Assembly: GCA_963556495.2 (NCBI GenBank)
Contig: OY747715.1
Coordinates: 2,200,739-2,264,738, forward strand
Reading direction: 5' to 3'
From: Valencia hispanica
Taxonomy: Eukaryota; Chordata; Actinopteri; Cyprinodontiformes; Valenciidae
DNA: 64,000 bases
Shown here: piece after piece, positions 44,101-59,100 of the stretch
Position numbering within the stretch: the stretch's first letter is position 1
How the letters are laid out: every line of letters begins with the position of its first letter
Translations under genes and position numbers: made by a program
The notes under the pieces: generated by a model
The model's input: the letters and a program-made list of their open reading frames with translations, nothing else
What the model was told of the DNA's origin: nothing
Databases searched by the model: none

Positions 44101-47100
44101 CAGACGTCATAAAACTGTTTGGGAAAAATCTAAGAAGGTTAGGGCCAGGCGATATGGATTAAAAATAAAATCTTCCATTTTTTCATACCAAATTTGATTT
44201 TTGTTAAGAATTTTTTTTCTATCTTTCTATTCTTAAAACAGAAAATATTTTTTACAACTTGTTTTTATTCTATCATCCTTTCTAGGAATTGACCTGAATT
44301 TAAAATCCAAATAAAAACAGGGTGTAAAGCAAGATGGCCGTCCTGGGGTGGGCTGACATCACTTTGAACTATAGAACCCAACAGGTGCATTGGTGCAATT
44401 TTGTTTCTTGAAAGTCTTGAAATTCCAAAAACTTTAATCTTCATAAATAGAAAAATTCAATAAAATCGATATAATCGATATATGCATATTGGGGTATTTG
44501 AAAAATAACTGTTTTTCATGTCAGTCTGCAGCAGTTTTGAAGTATCTGAGGCTCCTTTAAATAATTTATTTATTTTTTTTTCACGGTAATTAATATATTA
44601 TTTTAAACAATATTCCGTTCAGATTCTTCTGGATCAGTTGGTGGTGTGCAGAAATAAAGCTCCCCTGCACCAGGAAGTATATAAACAATAGTGCACCACA
44701 TGTTCAGGTCACATGACACAGTTCCCTTTAGTCAGGTTAGCTTGATGGAGACTTAGTGTTGTTATTTATGAGGCATGGAGAAGTTGGCCTGCAGGCTGAC
44801 CTGGTCACACCTTACAGACCAAATTTTAAAATTCAGCAGAGATTCTCGTGTCTGAGTGAGACGCTCACCGAGGTGATGGTCTCTGCCGTGGCCACCATAT
44901 CGGCCAGGCCGGCGCTCATGATGTGGTCCTCCAGGTCCTTCAGCATGGGGTCGATGCCGCTGGGACCTTTGTCCATCAGGGAGAACATCAGGTGTAACTC
45001 TGCGGTTCAAACAAAACGTTTTATAGATCAATGAGCTGAATGGCGCTGGAGTCTAGAGCGAATCAGAGATGCGTTTGTTACATCTGCTGCTGAAAACCCA
45101 AAGTCTGCATTCAGACCTCCCTAGATGTTCTGTTTATGAACAACAACTGGCTGAACCGAACCGCAGTACCAGTACTGGACTCACTGTCGGTCTCATTTCG
45201 TTTGATCATCCCTGGACACTCGGCCAAGATGGTCTCTTTGAAGGACGTCACCAATGCATTCACGCAGCACTCCATTAACTGGAACACAGAACATCAGAAA
45301 TGATTAAACCACAGGGTATATGCAGAGATCTCAATAACTATTTTATTACCTTTTCAAGACTTCTTTTAAAGACTTTCTGAAATGAAATTAGAACTTTATC
45401 ACAATGAATAATCAAATTAATAATATTAAACTATTTCATTATTAAAGCGGACATATCGTGCTTTTAAATATTTCCTTTTTACATTTAAACTATGCAGTTG
45501 TGGTCCTTACATTGTGGAACTACAATACTTGGGTCTGAATTCCTCATGACTGAAGCTCCACAGGCCCCCCCCTCTTATACCCCTGTTCTGAGGTGCGTCT
45601 GGGAGCTACCTCGTTTTGGCGCCGTCTCTTTAAATGCAAATGAGGTACTCGAAACTCCACCCCCCTTACAGGTCACAGAGGTGCAGCTCGGGTCAACCCG
45701 GCCATTTTTGTAGTTTGGCAGCAGAAAAACTATTATTCAGCATAGCAAAACGTTTTTATTGATGCTTACTGAGAAAAATGTCAACAATGGAAGACTTGTC
45801 CATCCAGTCTTACATGTTTGAGCCAGAGTTTGATCAGGAGCAAGAGGAAAACGAAGACGATGAACCTGCACTGACTTGGACTACAAACTCGCGGCAAGTA
45901 AGAAAAATGGCGGATTCACCGTAATGTTTGGGCGGATTTAACTTGCCTTATTTGGCTGTGCCGCTGCAAAGACTGTAATGTAATAACCCAAGAAACGTAA
46001 AACAATGGAAGAAAGATCTGAACAGAATGCAGAATTGGACCAGAAAAGAAACTAAAGTGTGGTGAAAAATTGTTATGCAATTAGGAATTAAGTGTATATT
46101 CTCTGTTTAGTGAATGCATCTAGAGTAAAATGACAAGGTTATTGCTCCAACTTAATGTTATAAAAGATATATGTGTCAGGTCACCAGAGAGACAGACGCC
46201 GGGGCAGTAAGATAACAGTCTGGCCTTCGGATGAGCTGCTTTATGCGTTGCCATCAGACTCGCATGGAGCGGCTGTCCAGAGGCGGAGCGTGAAGGTTGG
46301 AGAAGACGTCTACAGAGATAAACAATGATTGCTGAATACTATTTAAGCGGTTAGTTAGAAAGGTTGGTTAGGGTGATGCACAAGTAACTCCGTGTTCTGG
46401 CCAGACATGTTTGAATTAAATACTTAAACGCCTTCTTGGACTCAAGTCTTCTTTATAATGGAAACCCTGAGATACTTTATTTGCCATAACAAAAGATATC
46501 TTTTCATCACCTGAAGAGACTCATTTAAATTTACTCCGCTCCTAGGGTCTCCAAATACACAAAAAAAGGCATTTAAAGGTTTTTATTGTTTTATTTTGCA
46601 TGATATGTCCCCTTTAAATTACTTCGCAATGGCCAAATCAGGAAACACACTCCCTTATTCCCTCGTTAAGAGTTTGGTGAGTTGTAGTTAATCGCTGTCG
46701 GGGCACGGTGTCCTAACAGGTGTAAAAGATTAAAACAGAGGTAAATAAAACAAAAACCTACTGTGTACCATCTATCTGTGTAAATATCTCATGTTACAAC
46801 ATGAAAACGTGCGGCTTATATTCAGGTGCGCTCAATGGTCCGAAAATCATGATAATCTTCTCACAAAACGCACAGTAAACCAGTAAAGGCTTCAGCCATG
46901 GTTTAAAATTATCCACTTCTAGCCAAGAATCAGCAAATTTACACGATTATGGCCAGTCCTGCATCGCTCCGGTGCACTTCGCTGTAAGTTAGTGGGATGG
47001 GTCACGTCGGCAGCGATAGTACGTAAAGTCACGAGTTCTGACAGAACACCATACCCATCAGATATGCATACCTTCAGGTAGCACAGGCGCAGCAGTGAAA

Positions 47101-50100
47101 CTAGCTAAATTACGCATGCGTTAAAATCAAACCATCATTTCAGCATTTCTTAGGTTACAAGCGGTAGGTTTTGGTCTAATATATCACATATTATAAACAC
47201 TTTACCTAATTGCATGCCTTATAGAATCACAAGAAATGTTAATAGAAGTTTTCCATATATTATTTTTAGCAGGTGAACTCGTAAAACCGTGCAAAATTGT
47301 GTTAAATTGTTAAATCTAGTGTATTAGGGCCATTGTGGATAAAAGAAAAAAAAACTGGAGCAAATTTCTGCCAAAAGATTAAGATTAATTTCACATACTT
47401 TCAAGAAAAAATTCGGAAATTCTCTGATGTCAAAATGTCATAAATTTGCGAGAGAAAACGTAGAAATTTCCAAGATTAAAGGCATAATTTTATTAACATT
47501 TAAGTCCTAAATGATTTAAATGTTAAGTTTACGAGATACCCATCTATGAAGGTAAATTAGTGTCATTATTCAATTAAAAAATGTGTCTTCAATCAAAAAA
47601 CATTTTCAAACAAAAAAGCTTCACTTCAATCCAAAACAAACCTTTTCAATCAAAGAAAAAAAGTGTTTGACTGCAAAAATATAGTTGAGACAAAAAAAAT
47701 ATGCATTTGAACAGTTTTCTTGCTTTGATTGAAAATGTTTTCTTTGATAGAAGTGAAGTTTTTTTTGTTTGAAGCAACGTTTTTGATTTTAGTCATCTTT
47801 GTTGTGTTTGGGCCATATTATGGGTAGGACATTTGTGTCTTTATAATTCAATCAAAAAAGAAGTTGCGTCAAACAAACGAAAAATATTTTCAAAAAAAAA
47901 AAAAAAAAAATCACTTCAATCCAAAAAAAAAAAAAAACTTTGTCAATCATAGATAAAAAGTTATTGCTGTAGACACCTGTCAATCAAACATGTCTGACCA
48001 ATGGGGAAGCACCCGCCCACGGCATGTTTATGTCAAAATAATTCAACCAAAAAAAAAGAAAACGACCTCAAAACCCCTTTCAGTTTATTCAAAAATAAAA
48101 AAAATCACTTCAAATCGAAAAAAAATGTTTCAATAAAAAAGAAAAAAAATTTGAAATGCAATTTTTTGAGTCTCAAATATTTTCTTGCATTCAAAAACTT
48201 ATCTATGAATTAAGTCTTTTTTTTTTATTGAAGTGATTTTTTTATCTAAAAAAATTTTTTTTTGTTTGAAGCAACTTTTTTTGTTAAAACTTTAAAGACA
48301 CAAATGTTCTACCCATGAAATGGCCCAAATACAAAAAAGATGACTAAAATCAAAGAAAATATTTTCAATTGCAAATATGTGTTCAAATGCATTTGAATGC
48401 TCAAATATATAAACACTTTTTGTCTTTGATTGAAAAGTTTTTTTTGGGATTGAAGTGAAAGTTTTTTTGTTTGAAATTATATTTTTTAATTGAAGAAACC
48501 TTTTTTTTATTTTTATTGAATAATAAAGACACAAATGTACCTTCATAAGCATCTGGCATCTATGCGGCTCTTTTCCAGAATCAGAACGACGTCTCCTGGC
48601 TTCAGATTTGCCAAGAACGCCTCGAGAAAACAGCTTAACCATTTATAAACTGTATTTTCTATAAAGCAAGACCCGTCATAACAGCATACTCAGAGCCCGT
48701 CGCAAACACTGGTGCGCCGTTTCGATAAAGTAGGCTAAACCGACAGACGGCGCCATAAAAATAAACGCTGTTCTGACAGTATAGGCTACATCGACAGAAC
48801 ACCTACGAAAATTTGTTTCCTTTTATTAGTTTGGTTGCGTCCATTTTTTATACACAAACTTATTTTAAAAACATCTCAATACTAACCAAATTTAAGATTT
48901 CGCAAGACTTTTTACTACTTTTTAACGGTCTTGATTTTCCTTAACTCGTAATACTATTCAAGGCCCTGAACAACACTGTATTATAATATGCAGAATACTA
49001 ATAGATGAGTGAAATATTGAAGTAAAACTCACAGCTTGGACGGAGTTACAGTCGCGTCTCGTCTCCAGATATCTCAGCGCTCGTTTCTCCTCCTCTCTCA
49101 GCTTTGAATCCGCCTGGTCGGAGAACCCAGTTACAGAACACAGAACCGCGCTCCCTTAAGCTGGGGCAGATCAATGCAGCCGTGTGCATTTTACTCACGT
49201 ATTTCATGTAGTTCTGGACGCCGTTCTGCTGGAGGTACGACGGCGCCTGGGTCCTGTAGAACCTCTCGGTGGAGTCCATGTAGGCCTTCTCGAAGTTGTC
49301 CCTGTAGATCTGCAGCTTGTCTTCAGGGTTGGAGCACAAATTCACTGCTCACAGAAAACCACATCAGAGGGAGAAGGTCAGAGGAGGAGGAGACGTTGGG
49401 ACAGGTTTGACCTCGGCCCGGTACCCAGGCCGGTTCTGCCCGGTACCCAGGCCGGTTCTGCCCCCAATTATTAACATTAACATCAAACACACAGGGACGG
49501 ATTCATCTGCAGCTCTCCACACCGAACCAATGCAACAATGACTCCACCTTTCATAGGCAGCTCAAGTAGCTGTTTTAAAGGTTCAACCATACGGCAAGCC
49601 ATTACTGTATTTATTACAGTATCAGCTTACAAAAGTGTGTCTCAATAAATTAGATTATCATAATAAAAAAAAACGAAGTTAGTACATTTATTTAGATACA
49701 AAAGTGAAACTTGTATCATAGCGATTAATTCAACACAAAGTTGTTTAATTCAAGCATTTATTTCTGGTAATTGTTCTGATTGTGGCTTACAGCTTGTGGT
49801 GTGTCCCTGTTATAAATCACAAGGGGCCACCGCTGAAGAAGCTACTAGTGAAGAAGCGTACTAGTCGAAAGTTGAGTGGAAGGAAAAACTGTGTGATAAG
49901 AAAAAGGGGCACCAGCAGCAGGGATAAATGCGACCTGGAGAAGTCCAACTGGGGGAGATTAACAAGGACTGGAGCTGGAGTCGCCACAGATCTGGACTAC
50001 AACCGTCTCTTTCATGGTGGCAGACCAGTCCAGAACCAGAGACAACGTCCGCGTGCTACTTGGGCTCAGGAGAACCAGAACCGGACTGTTGCTTAGTGAG

Positions 50101-53100
50101 ATGAAAGTAACGTTTTCTCTTCATCTATGAATCACGGTCCCAGAGTCTGGAGGAAGAGTGGAGAGGACCAGAACCACGTTGGTCCAGAGTGATGATCTGG
50201 GTCACCAGGTCATCCGCTGGTTCTGGTCCACTGGGCTTCCTTCATGCTTCCTTCTGCTGACCAACTTCATGGAGATTTATCGGTACCGACCCACACGGCC
50301 AGAGGTACCAAAACCTGCTTTAATCACCATGGTAACACCAGCAAACTGGTCTAATCTTTAACCCCACAGAAAGCCTGTGGAGTATTATCCATGGGAAGAC
50401 GAGAGACACCAGAACCAACAAGGGGAAACCTGGACCTCCAGAACCTCAGCAGAACCACAGGCTGGTCTCCTCCATGCCAAAAGGAGCCCAGAGCAGAACT
50501 GAGAACAGAACCTGAACAGAACATGTAAATCCTTTTCACTGATCTGACGTCAGGTTCTGATTTCCCGAGAAGCTGAACATTTGGTTTTTCATTAGCTGTA
50601 AAGCAGAATCATCAGAACTAACAGAAATAAACGGCTAAAACGGATCTACGTAAGACGGAGACATTGGAGGCGGCGGCAGCGCGTCAGGACGTCCCTCACC
50701 GTAGGACTCTCGTACGCCGATGACCAGCTGCGAGTCGAAGGCCTCGCCCAGCCTCTCGGCGTGGACCAGCTTCATGGCGCTGTCCTGAAGTCTGTTCTTG
50801 ATGTTGGAGAAGATGGACTCGTTCCACGTGTCCAGCATGAGCTGCAGGCAGCGAGACGAGACTCAGAGGATGATCCACAGAACAACAAACCCATCAGAAA
50901 ATCAAAAAGGTGGAAATCAAAGCATCATTTCAGCACACCTCAGACTACAAGCGCTAAGTTTTGGTGTATTAACACATATTATATACACTGAAAGAGACCT
51001 CATGGCTGCTGATTCTGGTTTAACTTCCATCCTCATCGATCTGAGCGCGATCATTTCTCACCCCATTCTCCCCAATGGACTCTCTTCTTTAGGTATCACC
51101 CACACCCCTCTCCTCTGGTTTCGCTCCTACCTCACCGGCCGGACTCAGTTCATCCAGCTAAAATCCTTCACCTCACAACCCTACCCAGTCACTTCAGGTG
51201 TGCCCCAGGGCTCTGTCCTGGGACCCCCTCCTTTTCATAATTCATCTCCTCCCACTCGGCAATATCTTCCGTAAATATGGCAATCCAGTTATACTGTTTC
51301 GCGGACGACAACCAGCTCTACATCTCCAGTAAACCAAACTCCACACCCTCACCCACTGCCTCTCAGAAATCAAAATTTGGTTCACCTCAAGCCTTCTTAA
51401 ACTTAACAGCAATAAAACGGAATTTCTTCTTGTTGCCCCCAAAGCCAACACTTTCAAAAACGAACAGCTTCTCCTCAACCATCGACAGCGCCACAGTTTA
51501 GGTCCAGCTCACAGGTGTATCTAGTGGCGCCCGAGAACGAAATGCAAGACCTGTGGTGACAGAGCTTTTTCAGTGGTAGCTTCCAAACTCTGGAACAATC
51601 TTCCTTTTAAAATTTAAAACTTTGGAAACCTTTTTTGTTGATGTATTTCTTTGATTTCGTTGGTTGTTCTTTTTATTTACATTCTCGTTACATTGTGTCA
51701 TTTCTGTGAAGCACTTTGGGCAGCGTCACTGTTGAAAATGTGCTATATGAATAAATTTGACCTTGACCTCCCCCTCAGGTAAAGAGTCTGCGTGTCATCA
51801 CTGACAGCTCGCTTTCTTTTCATGCTCATACCAATAACATGGCTCGGTCTGCCCACTTCCATCTTCGCTCCATTAATCGCCTCCGCCCCTTTCTCACCCC
51901 TCACGCTGCCGCCATTGTTGTCCACAGTCTCGTCACTTCCCGTCTCGATCACTGCAGCTCGCTTCTTTTCGGCGTCCCCCCACAAACTCCTCCATAGACT
52001 TCTACTGGTCCTGAACTCAGCAGTCCGCATCATCACCAGAACCCGCTCCTTTCACCACGTCACCCCTGTCCTCCAGCAGCTCCACTGGTTTCCGGTTAAA
52101 TCTAGATCCACTTTCAACATCCTCCTCCATACTTTCAAACCCACCCAGAACATCTCTCCTCTATATTTATTAGATCTTATTGATATTGCCATCCCCTCCC
52201 ACTCTCTCAGGTCCTCCTCTTCCCTTCACCTCACTGGTCCACCACGAGCATCTCTGGAACAGACTCCCCCCAGGCATCAGAAACACTGACAACTTCAACC
52301 TTTTCAAATCTAGACTAAAGACTCATCTGTTTAAAACTGCCTAAAACTTATGATTTAGTTTTCCCTGTTGTTTTTAATTGATCTCATCTATTCCACTGTA
52401 TTTTACTGAGTTTCGATCTTGTAAAGCGACCTTGGGTGTTCTGAAAGGCGCTATTAAATCAAATGTAATATTATTTTTATTATTATATATACGTATGTGT
52501 ATTGGTAAAAATCTGGCTATAAGATATATTGCAATATATCGCGATACTATGTGTAAGACAATATATTGTGATTTTAAAAACTGAATTTAACTGTAGAAAA
52601 CTGTCCCATCGTTCTAAACACTCCAACCTGTTTCATATTGTCACAGATCTAGTTGATCCACTGGAACAAAGAAGGTGAAAACTGCCACAAACTACCAGTT
52701 ATAGTTTTAATTTTACTACAAAAATTACTGTCATTAATGGTTCCATTCAAATTCTTGAAAAAAAAAATTTTTTTAAATCCCCCCAAAAAATAAATACATT
52801 ACTTTTGAATATCGATGCAATACCGTGACATAAATTATCGCTGTACATTGATGTATCGATATTTTCTTACATCCCTAATTAAATACATATTTACTAATTG
52901 CATGCCTTATGTCTACCAGTCTACTCAACATCCCTAGAATCAGAACCAAACATGGAGAAGCAGCTTTCAGTTTCTATGCTCCTCTAATCTGGAACAAACT
53001 TCCAGAAAACTGCAAAGCTGCTGAAACACGGAGTTCTTTTAAATCACAACTAAAAACGTATCTGTTTAGAGCTGCCTTTGGGTCACGCTTTCATGTATCA

Positions 53101-56100
53101 TATGTTTTGTGAATGCTTCCTGCGTTATTGGTGTTTTTACCCTTTATATGCTTTGTCTGTTTTACAACTATTTTTATTTTACCCCTTAATCATGTAAAGC
53201 ACCTTTAATTACCTTGTTGTTGAAAGTGGTGCTTTACAAATAAAATCGCCTTGCCTTATGAAATCACAAGAAATGTCAATAGAAGTTTTCCATACATTAT
53301 TTTTAGCAAAAGGAGTCATAAAAATTGTGTTATGTCGTGTTAAATTGTTACATTTGGTGTATTAGGGCCAATGCAGATAAAAGAAAGAAAAAATAATCAT
53401 TTCTGCCAAAAGACAGATTAATTTCACATAGGACTATTTCCAAGAAAAAACTCGGAAATTCTCAGATGTGAAAAAGTTGTACATTTGTGAGAGAAAACTT
53501 AGGTTTCTCATTTTCATGATTTTTAAACAAAGATATTTTCAGACATTGTAAGGTCAGTAAAAAAAACAAACAAAAAAAACCATTGCATTTTAAATCAGTT
53601 ATGTCTGGCAGAAAAGGCCGGTCCTTAAAGATTCAGGTCTTAATTTTACGAGATGCGCGTCTGTATGATTTTAAAAGCGTAAGTGGATCAAGTGGCTCTT
53701 TCTCCGGGATCAGAAGGATTTCTCCTGGATTCCGAGCTACCATGAACGCCTCGAGGAAACAGCAGACCTTTTAATAAACTGTATTTCCTAGGAAGCAAAG
53801 ACCTGTCAAAACAACAGACCCCGTCACAATACATGCTATGCTGTAAGAAAATATCAATAAGCCGATATATCACAATGTTATATCAATATTCAAAAGCAAT
53901 GTATCGACTTTTATTTTATATTTCAAGAATTTGAATAGATGACAGTAATTTTTGTAGTCAAATATAAAAGTATAGCTTGTAGCTTTGTGGCTGTTTTCAC
54001 CTTCTTGGTTCCAGTGGATCAACTAGATCTAGTAATAAAACTGGACGTGTTAAAGTATGAAACAGGTTTAGAACGATGGGACAGTTTTTCTACAGTTAAA
54101 TTCAGTGTTAAAAATCACAAAATATCGTCTTACTGATAGTATTGTGATATATCGTATCGTATCACCAGATTCTTGCCAACACACGTTTCTAGTAATCTGT
54201 TTCCATAAAGTGGGCTAAAACTAAATGTGTGGTATGTTATTCTGACAGGGTAGGACACATCGACAGAACACCGGCATAAAACAACTAAAATGTATTTAAT
54301 TTGATTAGTTTGCGTGCGTCTGTCATTAGAACCGATGGACAGAAGCTCCGCCTCACCTTCCGCACGATGCTGTCCTCCACGCTGGACTTCTTGTTGCTGC
54401 CCTGTTTGCCCATCAGAGTGATCTCCAGCTGGCAGAAGGGTTTGGGCAGGATGTCGCACTGAGTGAAGAACTTCCTCCACTCGGCGATGTAGGCCTTCAG
54501 GAGCGCCGTGTCATCTTGGTGACTCAGCACCCGCTGGGACGAACACCACAAACACAACATGCAGTTCGATGATCACAGGAGCAACAATTATTAGACATTT
54601 TAAGCTTTTTTTTTTCAACTAAACCTTCAAAATATGGAGTCACAGTTGGCCTGGACGATATAGAAAAGGAGCAAATTAATAAAGAGATAATTGATATCGA
54701 TAATTATCAAAAAAATGTAGAAAATATATTTTAAGTGCAGCCATGGTCATTTTATAAGGAAGCGTAGAGCCAGGTGAAATAAAAATCGCGCTATATCATG
54801 TTTATTGTTCCAACCACATAACTTTTTAGTTTGTACAATATACGGTCACGTTCTTACAACATAATTTTCATGTTTTAACAATATACATATTTATCACATT
54901 ATAACAAAAAAAAAACATTTCCTGTTCTTACAATAAAAATATTACACTGTTCAAACAATATTTTCTATTGTAAGAACGTAAAACGCGCCGCGTTCAAAAA
55001 CCCAAATCAGGGTGACGTGGAGTTTGCTCCCTTTTGAGAAGTGACGACTATGACCTGGAAATACGGCCACAAACACGGTTTTTTTGCTATTCGCTTCCTG
55101 AAGGCGGCAAGACGCCGAAACGCGTTGAAGTGTATTTTTAACATGTTCATGTAGAACCGCCATGTAAATAAAGGCTTTTTAATATTTTTCACATAGACGA
55201 GTGCCTTGGATTTTTTTCCATTTTTGAAACACGTTTTTAGTTTCCTTCTCAGCGTACGCATGTTTATTTCAACACTGTCCAAAATGTCTCCATGCCTCAA
55301 TCCACGCAGAAAATAGAAAGTAATCAGACATTTTCTCAGTCGCTAATCTGCTCCGTCATCAACGTTATGTTTAAAAATTATGTTCGAAGAATAAATAACA
55401 CTTTATTGTTCAAACAATATATTAATTTTGTAAGAGAATGTAATGTTTTTTTGTTATAACGTGATAAATATTCAATTCAATTCAAATTCAAAAATACTTT
55501 ATTGATCCCAGAGGGAAACTAAGTGTTGTTGCAGCTCATATAATTAATTCTTTAAGGAGTTGTTGTAGATGATGATGGCTGTGGGCAGGAAGGATTTCCT
55601 GTAGCGGTCTGTGTTGCAGCGAAACTGAAGAAGCCTCCGACTGAAGACGCTCTGTTGTTGTGTGACTGTCTCATGAAGAGGATGCTCAGGGTTGTCCATC
55701 ATTTTTTTGATTTTATGAAGAATCCTTCTTTGCATTATCATCTCCAGATTTTCCACAGTCGTCCCAAGAACAGAACCAGAACCTTCTTTATCAGGTTGTT
55801 GAGCCTTTTTGAGTCCATTTTTAAATATGTATATTGTTAAAACGTGAAAATTATATTGTAAATTATATTTTCCATCCTTATTTGTTTCCTGAGCAAACAC
55901 AGAGCCTTACTGCCTGAGCTTGTTTGATGAAGTCTAAGATGTCCTCTTTCAGAGCCTGGTGGACCTTAGCTGGACCTTTGTCATCCCACAGGCAGACAGC
56001 ATGGACGTCTCTGCAGAGACACAAAGGTTGGCCATGAGCGCCGGCCCGCCCGCCCGCCCGCCCGCCTCCAGGCGACCCTTTCTGTGAAAACGCTGAGGAA

Positions 56101-59100
56101 CTTACGAGAACAGGTCAAACCACTGTTGCTTGGTGACAGACTCCTGCCGCAGCAGCTTCAGGACGATGGGGCGCATCAGGTCCCATTTATCCTCAAACTG
56201 TAGGGAACCTTTGTTCTGCAGACAGACAGACGGAGCAGAGCAGAGAACTGCAGAATAAACCCACAACAACACAGCAGAACATCATGGAACCCCAAGCAAC
56301 CGGGAGCTTAAAAATGACTTTATTCTGCATTTTTTGTCCATTTTTGCCACAAATTAAACATTTCTTCTACCCAGACGTTGGAACAGGGCGTCAACTATTC
56401 ATGGTCTGCAGTGTAACATTGACTATTTCCCAGTTGCTACTGATGGCATACGCTGGGATGGACATGTAGCTCAGCGTAACCCTCCAGCCATCGGTTGTTA
56501 TAGCAACGTTTTCTGCCTCCTTCAGCGTCTGAATCTTGTTCAGGTCTCATTTCTAACTCCGTCTCCGTTTATCGTTCCTACTGGAAAACCCCAAAATGCT
56601 GCCAAACACGATTTAAGAGTAGCTGGACCAGGGGGCGCGTTCACTGAATCCTTTACAGATTTGACTGTTTCTTTGTTTTTTAAACTGTGACGGAAAAATC
56701 TGAAGGCCGTCGGTCATTTTGACAGATTAGTTTTCCCACCTCTGACCACTTGGTGCAGACGCGCAGACATTTTCTACTTTACGCACAGAGTTCAGGTAAC
56801 AGGATCAGTCTAAAAAGAAAAAACATTATATTCATAGTAGCTGAAGTTGCCCCAGAAAGTCGCTAGATGTCGCCAGATGACATCATACGCCAATTTGCAT
56901 AATGATGATGTCATCACGTGATGACGAATAAAACAGAAAGGAGTAAATAATTATATCTAGATTAGGATTACAGGGTTAAACAATACATTGTTTAAACAGG
57001 GGAAACACGCTACAGGGAAATGTGACTTCTGACTTCAAGAACAGACGGTGGAACATGTTCTATTATTTTTCCTGAAGTAATCAAAGACCTTTTAAACTAA
57101 ATTTAAAGTTCTGGGAAAAATTTTTTTTTTTGCTGAGATATCTCAGGAAGACGAAGTTAATACAGAGAATATAGTTGTTTGTTTTTTAGTACTTTGTAAA
57201 AAAATAAGTAGGTCATGTTTAGCATGCATCAAATGTTTCTTGCCAACTGCCATTAAACAGAAGTTTATTGCTTATGGTATTATTTTCAGTGGGGGTTTTT
57301 GTCATAAGTTTTAAATGTCCTACGTTTTTGAACTCACCATACATTTCGTACGTTCCTTGAATGCACCACAGGTGTGAGATGCAGATGCAGTGTAGTACAG
57401 ACAAGCTTCTGCATGTTTATTTTTTACTTTTTTGAATTAACATTAAAGTGTAACTAAACCCCAAAAAAACTTTTTTTGCTCCTAAACTGTATAAATGGGT
57501 ATTTACCAATGCAATCTTTAAGTTTCTGGGATTTTTTTTTTATTTTCGTGTAAACTTGTTTAATTCTACACTTTTTGGTCTAAAAACGTCTTAGTGCTGC
57601 CCTCTTAGGGTTGAACGGTGGCTACTGCATTTGAATGTTGTGATTGGTGGAGAGCGGTACATCTCTACGTCACAGCAGCCATGGTCTCACAGACACGCCC
57701 CGTGGGTTTGGGTATAAAACTATCAGACATACCGCCCCCTGTGGCGAGTTTGGAGTTGGATTGCGTTTTGCAGGTTATCATTATTATCACATTAGCACTT
57801 AGTCAGCATAGCTAACATACTGTTTTGAACGTTAGCCTATGTTAGCATTACTACTCAGAGACGGGACCCATCCTGTCTCTCTCTCCCTCAGCGGCAGCGC
57901 CAGCCTCAGGCAGCGCTGACTCAGCGCCCCGAGCCAGTGGCTCTAATTCATACGGCTCGCATATATGTCTGATAGTTTTATACCCAAACCCACGGGGCGT
58001 GTCTGTGAGACCACGGCTGCTGCTGTGACACAGTCAATGCCTGTGATGTAGAGATGTACCGCTCTCCACCAATCACAACATTCAAATGCAGTAGCCACCG
58101 TCCACCCTAAGAGGGCAGCAATAAGACGTTTTTAGACCAAAAGGTGTAGAATTAAACAAGTTTACACCAAAATGTAAAGAAATCCCCAGAAACTGAAAGA
58201 TTGGATTTGTAAAGACCCATTTATACAGTTTAGAAGCAAAAAAAAGTTATTTTGGGGTTTAGTTACACTTTAACTACCAAACAACTTAGTTTGTGAGTGG
58301 ATGAAATGAACCGAAAAAGGTTTATGATTGGTCAGTGGACATAGTCTGATCATGCTGCATACACATTCGCAGATCATTCCCTTTCTAAGCGTCAGGAAGG
58401 AGCAAGCTGGGTCTCTAAACTGCAGGAAATATGGCCGACAACGTTTCACAGAAAGTAGTTAAGGGTGGTTATAAATGTCGCTAGGCGCTTTTTGTAAAAA
58501 AAAAAGTCGTTAATGGGGTCTGAAAAGTCGTTAGAAATAGCGACAAAGTCGCTAAGTCGGCAACACTGGAGCGCGTGCGTCGGTGTTATACCAACCACCA
58601 GTGCATGCTGGGGGATTTCCTCCTGCTGAAGCGATAGCTCGCAGGTCAGGAAACGAGTCTTTCCGACTTCTGAGCGTGGATTCAGTCTCCAGAGCAACAT
58701 GAGAAGTGATCTGTCTGAGGCACAAATCCAAAAACCTCATGACAACGACCTCTGCAGCAAACCCACGTTTTGATTACAAACAATCAGGAGATCATTTTAG
58801 CTCCACCAGGAGCAGGAGGAAGAAGATGAGAGACTGTTCAGACCACAGCAGGTCAGCTGGTCGTTATGTAGTTTATATTGCTCTATGTTTAACATGTTTT
58901 GATTGAATATTCTTTAAAATGAATAAAAAAATAAATACTATTCATTATATTATCGTTTTTAAAATTGACAGGTAAAAATAGATTGACTAGATTTTTTAAA
59001 ACCCCGTCTGTCAAAGTTACAGACAATAAAAGACATCTGGCGCCTCCTCTGTGATTTGTAGATCAATGTCTGTGATGGAGATCAGCTCCGATGACTCATC

